Positions 57,618-64,000 of a stretch of DNA of 64,000 bases are shown piece by piece. Location: NCBI GenBank assembly GCA_023078555.1, contig CM041197.1, positions 8,154,842 through 8,218,841 on the forward strand. Direction: 5' to 3'. The position numbers and the translations under genes were made by a program. The stretch comes from Ulva prolifera (Eukaryota; Chlorophyta; Ulvophyceae; Ulvales; Ulvaceae). Within the stretch, counting starts at the first letter, position 1. The number at the start of each line of letters is the position of its first letter. Under the pieces are notes generated by a model. It did not search any database, was not told where the DNA came from, and saw only the letters and a program-made list of their open reading frames with translations.

Positions 57618-60600
57618 TGTATATGTGAGTTGGTGTTGATATGGGGGTTGTCAGAGCGGAGCGATGTGCGGCTGCCATGTTGTGAGTACAGGTGCGCATG
57701 GTCGATCGCCAAGCTGCTCAGTTACAGTACGGATGCGACAGCAATTGACTTGGGCATACGAAAACACCAATTGGTTGACGACGGCCACATCCGGCTAGTT
57801 TGTGCTGTCATGCCTGGCCAAAAACAGGACAGCTGGAGCGCTGGCTTGGTCAACGCAGGACAGCCCCAGACAGGCGTGGTATAGGCACGACTCAGGATCA
57901 CATTGCGTACCTGAGTGAGACAGAAGATGATACATGCTGCACGCAGCACATCGCGGACACTGAGCTGATGGCGAAACGGGCGCCCGTTGCGATACATGGC
58001 TTTCAGGCAGCTATGCTGCAGCAGCCTTGCTGTGGCCTGCTACGTCGCAGAAACTGACCCTTCCGAGCGCTGCTGGGTCCTGCATGAGTGCGCCTGTGTG
58101 TTAAACAGCTGGGCCAGGCTTGCATGCGCATGCGTCACACAGCGTGCGAAAGCTGGCCAGGCGCACAAAACCGACGCCGCTGATCACGTTATGCGTCAAA
58201 CCATGCGATTATATACTCCGATATCAATTCAATTTCAAGCGGAGGGGTTTGCATAGAGATCTGCTACATTTTGTCGATCGGACCCATTCGCCACGTCATC
58301 GGCCGGCGTTTCCGGCCAGTCGACGATATCTTCAAGTGAAGCAAGCAACCGTCTGGTACCTCCTCAGCGCATTGCAATCCGAATCCGCTAACAGCAAAGC
58401 TTTCAGCTGTACGACCGCGGGCTGTGGCGACATCGGCGCCGTTGTAGTCAAGACTCGCGTTCGCATAGGATCTTGAAAACAGCGCGCGAGTAAGCTTAAG
58501 CGGTCTCTTTCCAACGTCGACGGCCCACACACGCGGTATCGTGATGCTCAAGCCAGCTCGAAGACACCAGCATGAACAAGCACCTTATTTCTTGCTGTTC
58601 AGTCTTCTTTGAGTGCCGGTGGATCCTGCTGTTGTGTTCGCCATGTGCTTAGCAGCAGGTGCGTCCTCGTGCAGCTCGATGGCGTTCGTGTCCGATGACC
58701 GTCGAAATCGACTATCTGCGATGGCAAAGCAAATGAAAAGTTATCATCTTTTCTACCTTGTGCCTGTGTCAACTGCAAGTGGTGCAGCAGATGTTGCAAG
58801 CAGCTACGCTACGGACGTACTTTTCGACTGACAGCCCGGAAAAAAGAGATGCACAAGCAGTGGACACTCGATCGCAGCCAGCTGTAGCGCTTGCAACATG
58901 CCGTCTTCGTCCTGCTTTGCATGCAGCTCGACTTTGAGGGCTGCGTGTCTCCGTGACGCAATAGTAGCGCACCTCAGCCACGAAGATGCATATGACGGTT
59001 TCTACGCGCAGGTTCCGCTCGAGCTGTTGCACTGGACACAACTCGTACCATTACGCCATAGAGGCTCGCTAAAACTTTCTGACATCGACCACTCGGTGAT
59101 GCTGTCGGTCACGTACTGTTCGATGATGCAGGCGTATATCGCATTCGTATATACCGATATATCAAGTGCCGGCACTAGGCCTAGTCGCATCCTTGCACGA
59201 GGGCTCATGCGATCCTGCATGTGATCATGATGCATGAATCTTCCGAGATGTGTCGAGAGCATGCACAGATGCACGCCAGGTCCTCCTGACCAGGACGACA
59301 TTGCCGCAAGTGCTTCCGGCATCGATCGAGCTTCCTCGTGGATCTCCGCTAGCATCCACGTCGCATTGAAGACGACGTTCACCACACACACGCTCGCGCA
59401 GGCGATGACAGCCACGAGGTTATCGTGAATTCATTCGCTTCGATCTGTGATGCATGCATATTTCGCGACCGAAGTTCATGGGAAGCCGAGCTGTAACATA
59501 CGGCTGATGTCATCGGTCCAAAACGATGGGCGCACACGACCAGCGAACAATCTTGCACAATTAGAACGTTTTCGGGACAAGCAGGCCAGCTTCAAACCTC
59601 TCACGATACTCTGCAGCTGCAGTGCACGTCGCAACCGCATTGTGTTGTGTCGCTCGGCAAGCGCTAGCGCAAGGTCCTGGGGACAGCATGTCTCAGTTTG
59701 ACGTATATTTTTTAAATTCATGTATACGGCAGCTGTGTGCGGGCTGTTGGCCCTTTCAAATGCAGCAGCGTGGGAAGTTTCAAGCAAAGCCAGAGGTCAC
59801 AATACCGCTGCCATTGCAGAGACATGCTCGGACGACCATGATGAGGCCTAACGAAAGACCGCATGGCAGGAGGCCAGACCATGTCCCAGCGCTGCATGTT
59901 CGTATCCGTCTTAGGTAGTGCCATCTGCCCTAACCTGGCCTTTTATTCAGGCTGCAGATCGTCTAGGTGTGTGAGTGCCCTACTGCCTGCATGAGACAGT
60001 GCGGCATGTCCACAGTGTTTGTGGGCCTGATGGTGAATCAAGCCCACTGAAAAACGCATCTGCACATTGCAGCCACCTTTGCATACACAAAGCTGCTGCA
60101 TGTTCTTGGACGCCGCTGGGGGAGTTTGCCAAGAAGCCCCGGAGGAAATCGACTCTGCCATCACTGATCTGCAGTTCAGAAGCCCAGCGCATCGAGGAAC
60201 CTGTCCTGAAAGCCACCTCGCGCAGTCACGGATGACCTCATGGCCACTGTGTTATGCTACAGCTCACGCTGTCCAGCCTGGGTGGCTAGCACCTGGGTCA
60301 ACGAATCATGTGCCACGCGTAGTAGATGACAAGATTGGGCAGTTGCATGGCAGAGTACCAAGACCAAGTCATCAGGCATTGCAACAAAAGCAGCAATCTA
60401 TCGAATCTGCCACACATTCAGCACAACAACAGAACGACTCTGGGCGGACTGCCCATGTACTACGTGCCACGGGCGCAAATATCTGCCCATGCCAAGATCT
60501 GCCCGTGCCTGCGGTCAGTTGCTACAGATTTGCATCCGTAGACAGAGCACTACCGCTGGGCAGCTGGCGGTGGAGCTCAAGTATCTCGCGCAACCTGAAG

Positions 60601-62289
60601 GGCGTGACGAGGTTCCCAGGCGTGCGTACGTGTCGAGGCAACAACACGCCATGGGAGTTGGCAGCAAGCTCGAAGAAGAAGGTCTACGCCTTGCCTGACT
60701 GTGGGTAAAGTAAAATTTGGAATTGTGAGTGTTGGAACGTATGCTCTGAGAAGGCCTGCAACGATACGCGGGCCCTGCCGCTGCGTGAATCCAAGTAGAT
60801 GTGGACAGAGTCTGGGTAACAAGGGCAGAGCCAGTGTGGCCAAGGCGCCGCCAGGAACGCTGCCATCGGCCCAGCTGGCCCTAGGGGGTGGACCACCCTC
60901 GCGCAGTTTATGCCTGCGTATCTCGAGATAGGCAGGGGCGGCACCTCACGCCTCAGTAGTGTGACAACGTGCAAGGACATCTTCCATGGCAACAGGCAGA
61001 CCCAGAAACAAAGCGCAGAAGCACATCCGCATCATCGATCCTGTGCCGGCTGAATTGTACACGTGCGGCGCGCCTTGGTTCACTCCCCCCCTTGACATTG
61101 AATGCCCCTCTCAGCCAGGCGTTCTTGTGTTACATCGCAGGAAAATGCCCCAACATCTCGAATATGCATGATGAGCAGGGAGCGCGGCGTGCATGCCGCT
61201 GGGCCTCGGCCGCAGACTCTACAGCAACCAAGCTGGAGGGCAGGGCTTGGAGGGCCGAGACCTGTGTGCCAGACCTCGCTACACAGGACTCTGTCCGCTG
61301 CAGAGCTATGGGCTCCCGGACCCACATGCATGGGCAGTGCCTCGCCGCAACAGAGCAGCTAGCGCACAAAGGCCAAGCTCGGCCACACAGTCTGATCGCT
61401 GTTTTGATAGAGGAGCACGCCAGACAGGGAAGGTGTGGTGGTGAGTTGGCGAACGAGACGCCCCACTCGACCGCCGTGCTCAAGCTCAAGCTGAACTGGC
61501 CCCTTTGGCCAAAGGCCCCCTTAGCCTGCCCCGGGCCTTTGAACGTGATCAATTGCAACATCCCAAAGAATAATGAGCCACCTCCGCTGAAATGCTGTCG
61601 ATCATGATCACACTGGCTCGCTAGCACTCGAGTGGGTGCCAAGTTGTGGGGTCTTCATGCACGCCAAGAACAGAAGAGGCGCCGAGAATCAGTCGCGCGT
61701 GGATTCCTCACACCCGCCGCGGGTGCCCCGCGTGCTGGTGCTCTTGCTCGCGGGTGTCGGGAACGGGTACCCGCATGCTGTCCAGCTCAATTACAGATGA
61801 AGATACAACAGTGATGGTTCAGGTCACGCAGGCTGCTGGATGTGCGTTGCTCACAAGAGCTGTTGGGATGTGTTTGAATAGGCTGCTGTGGCTTGCGTAC
61901 ACGCCGTTCCACTACACTTTACTTCCTGTCTGTTAGCTTTGCACTCTCGCGTGGTCATGGAATGACATATAGCACAAGGAACCTGGGCGTGGCTCCCCAC
62001 TGTCAACACTGCCCGTTTCGTTCCCCGCCCTGTCGCAAGCCGAGGTGAGCACTTCGGGCTGTCGCCATGTTGCAGGGCGCGCATAATTTGATTCGTGTGC
62101 ATGTAGTTGTCGCCTAAGTTGTTGTTGCGCTCACCTGATCACGCCTAGGTGTGCAGCTCGTCCAACGCATCGATGCCAACCGTTTCGGCATTCACGGCCC
62201 GCTATTCACACATGGTGAGGCATGCAGGCCTAGGAAGACGTAACTATGCCTGACAACATGCAATACGAGGGCATCCACATTTGCGCTAC
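57618..62289. other. Divergent spacer between RLK-B and RLK-C
   Basis: The two receptor genes are head to head across about 4.7 kb. Weak candidates inside: a plus frame at 58613-58831 (72 codons, MPVDPAVVFAMCLAAGASSC), a minus frame at 59787-59476 (basic, helical), the minus frame listed next, and a Lys/Pro-rich plus frame at 60986-61171. None has a recognised domain or paralogue. Confidence 0.4.
59002..59415 (-). CDS. Possible secreted or membrane protein (weak)
   Basis: A 137-codon frame with an N-terminal hydrophobic stretch (MAVIACASVCVVNVVFNATW) and a helical acidic segment (LAEIHEEARSMPEALAAM), ending in Cys/Ser/Asn-rich sequence. No domain, relative or splice site supports it, and other frames are open over part of it. 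Confidence 0.25.
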   Translation of the reverse strand: MAVIACASVCVVNVVFNATWMLAEIHEEARSMPEALAAMSSWSGGPGVHLCMLSTHLGRFMHHDHMQDRMSPRARMRLGLVPALDISVYTNAIYACIIEQYVTDSITEWSMSESFSEPLWRNGTSCVQCNSSSGTCA

Positions 62290-63849
62290 ATGATGTGGCC
62301 ACGGCGAACGCAGATGCCTGTCATGTCGTGGTTCCGAGTGGACGCAGGGTGCTCGGACGTTTGGTTGCCGGTACTGCTGCTGGCATTCCTTACAGCGCAG
62401 ATCGCCCTCGCGCAAATAGCTCCGCAAGTCATCACCACTGGCCTCGAGCTTCAGAAAGTCATTCGACAGGGAGCGCAGGACGTCGTCGTCACCAACCATT
62501 TTGATGCACGATTTCTAAACAGCACCAGTGGCTCAACCTTCCTGGTGCGGTCAGACCTCAGAACACTACAGGTGCGCTACCTTCCTGATGAAACAATCTT
62601 CTCCTGTATCATCTGCTCGTGATGCTTCTTCTCTCACCTGCTGAACATGCAACATCCACTGCAGCTGGACCGCTGTCAGCCATGGCTGTGCAGCAGCTCC
62701 TTCACCAGCCGCACTTCCCTCAAATCCCAACAGGTACCAGCTAACGCTTATTGGAGGAAGCTTACATAATGGAGGGATATAGCATGTAGGGAGCATGTGA
62801 GGGAGCTGTGCCTCCAGCCATGGCGAGCGCAGTCGAGGATGTTGACTTCATCTCCCTCAGGCCTGGCCAGTGCCTCATCATCGCCGATGAACGCCTATTT
62901 GAGATACGCACGTCCAGCACCCACGTACAGCTCGGTATGGACAACCTGTACCTGCGTATTCAGCGCCTCGACAAGAGCCGGGAGCCCGAGCTCATGGCCT
63001 TCAGCGGGGCGTCGGTGTGGCTCACCAACATGACACTGCAGGGCGATGGCCCCGGCGGAGCTGCCCGGGCTCTCTGGCCGTACAGGAATGCCATGGTCCG
63101 CATCAGTGGTGCGTCCCCTCTCTTGCCTGGGTTTCATCCCACTTTATGAAATGCCAGCGGCCCTCTACGCTGAAGCCGGCCACCCCCTTGTTGCGCACTA
63201 CACTGTTGCATGATGCCCCACAACAGCCTTCAGGGATGCCATGTCATTGACCTTTGCGGGCCGTGAGAGGAGCGAAATCACCCCCCCCCCCCCCCAACAC
63301 CGCACCGCCAACTCAATCCAGGACCCGGACGTGCTGAAGACACTGCTGTGGCCACAGCATTTGCCGTGCTCGCACAGCACCACAGCAACCTCACAGAGCT
63401 GCCGATCGTGTAACCTGCTCCCCTCCACCCCACTCCGGATCTCGCACATGTACAACCAGAATACCCTGACCCTCCCGTCTGCTGCCACAGACTCCACCAT
63501 CCTCAACTGGAGCGGAGACTCCAGTCCGCTCGCGCTCATCGAGAACAACAGCAGCCTCTCCATCGCCTCCAGTGCCCTCCGCGACATCAGGACCACCACC
63601 GGCAACAGTGCCGCCGTCTCCGCGCGGGAGGTCGCCGCCTTCATGCCGTCCACCGCCGCCGTCACCTCCTCCAGCCTCACGCGCGTCGTGTCCCCGTTCT
63701 TCGCGCTCGAGCGCCCCGGCGCCGCGCGCTTCTATTCAGACGACGGGCTGCTGGTGCGAGGCACAGACGGCGAAACGGATGAGGCCGAGCGGCTGCCTGC
63801 CGCGCAGGCCGGCACGCCGCTGCTGCCCGCGGCCGGCAACCCGATCCTG
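62290..63849 (+). CDS. RLK-C: receptor-like protein, 5' part, cut by window end
   Basis: Exons 62290-62571, 62790-63108 and 63491-63849 (donors GTGCGC, GTGCGT, GTGCGC; phases 0,1,0) encode the first 320 residues. The signal peptide is clear (VWLPVLLLAFLTAQIALAQ). The ectodomain aligns with RLK-A and RLK-B exon by exon. Exon 1 ends in 'RTLQ' where the others have 'KSLR' and 'RSIR'. Exon 2 opens G-x-C (GAC; GDC in A, GNC in B), with 'LRPGQCLII' and 'MTLQGDG' matching 'LAPRQCLVV' and 'CTLQGD' in A. Exon 3 has 'ARFYSDDGLLV' against 'SRFFVDD' (B) and 'TEVYSDD' (A). The last donor at 63850 leaves the stalk, membrane helix and any kinase beyond the window. Intron 2 has a 15-base C run at 63281-63295. 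It is divergent from RLK-B. Confidence 0.8.
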
Positions 63850-64000
63850 GTGCGCACTGCTGCGCATGCTGGGCGTGCTGTGATAGGGTTCGGGATCGCG
63901 TTACAGGACGCGGTACGTGGCGGTCGGTGGTGCATGAGGGAGTGGTGGGCGGAGGTTTCCAGTGCGGGGTCGCATTCACAGGGCTGCCATTCACAAATGA
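63850..64000. other. Intron 3 of RLK-C (incomplete)
   Basis: Begins with the GTGCGC donor. No following exon is recognised before the window ends. Confidence 0.6.

Noticed and set aside
63230-63411. Extra exon in RLK-C (open frame after ACAACAG)
   Set aside because: Joining 63108 directly to 63491 aligns much better with RLK-B exon 3; the extra frame runs through a C tract to a stop.

Overview
The window reads as nuclear DNA of a eukaryotic alga, most likely a green alga (Chlorophyta). Genes are split by many phase-consistent spliceosomal introns. Acceptors are mostly TGCAG, and the kinase genes use an unusually uniform GTGCG-type donor. There is a plastid-type YGGT (YlmG) gene, secreted proteins carry an 'R-x-LLQ'-like motif near the N-terminus, and TGTAA occurs downstream of some stop codons. 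There are no bacterial operons or ribosome binding sites. No species can be named from the sequence alone.

Layout. 1-8.4 kb: gene-poor, with short tandem repeats and interspersed repeats. 8.4-17.4 kb: ordinary small genes. These are a YGGT membrane protein (-), a weak two-exon candidate (-) head-to-head with a compact FHA-domain protein (+), a nuclear-type protein with a Lys/Glu tail (+), and a GNAT acetyltransferase (-). 17.4-21.2 kb: repeat-rich spacer. 21.2-30.2 kb: a tandem + strand family of four small helical membrane proteins (M1-M4), with two small - strand genes between M3 and M4. 32.1-64 kb: a family of large receptor-like proteins. RLK-A (-) looks like a pseudokinase, RLK-B (-) is a complete receptor-like Ser/Thr kinase, and RLK-C (+) is cut by the window end. 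A fourth single-pass membrane protein, D (-), has a Ser/Thr/Cys repeat tail and no visible kinase.

I reconstructed introns by hand. The RLK and M-family models are well supported because paralogues share exon order, intron phase and, in places, exactly equal exon lengths (kinase exon 327 nt in RLK-A and RLK-B; exon 1 of 111 nt and exon 3 of 110 nt in M3 and M4). Apart from the YGGT, FHA, GNAT and kinase domains I recognise no families.

The most interesting content is the receptor family. Its members share an ectodomain that I do not recognise (possibly a parallel beta-helix), one membrane segment, a long disordered linker and a terminal kinase. One copy keeps its intron-exon frame but has lost catalytic residues. 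The tandem M family is second. The window also carries an interspersed repeat of about 115 bp (R1, five copies plus a fragment), a palindromic element (R2, three copies), and two clean minisatellites with 32-bp and 40-bp units.
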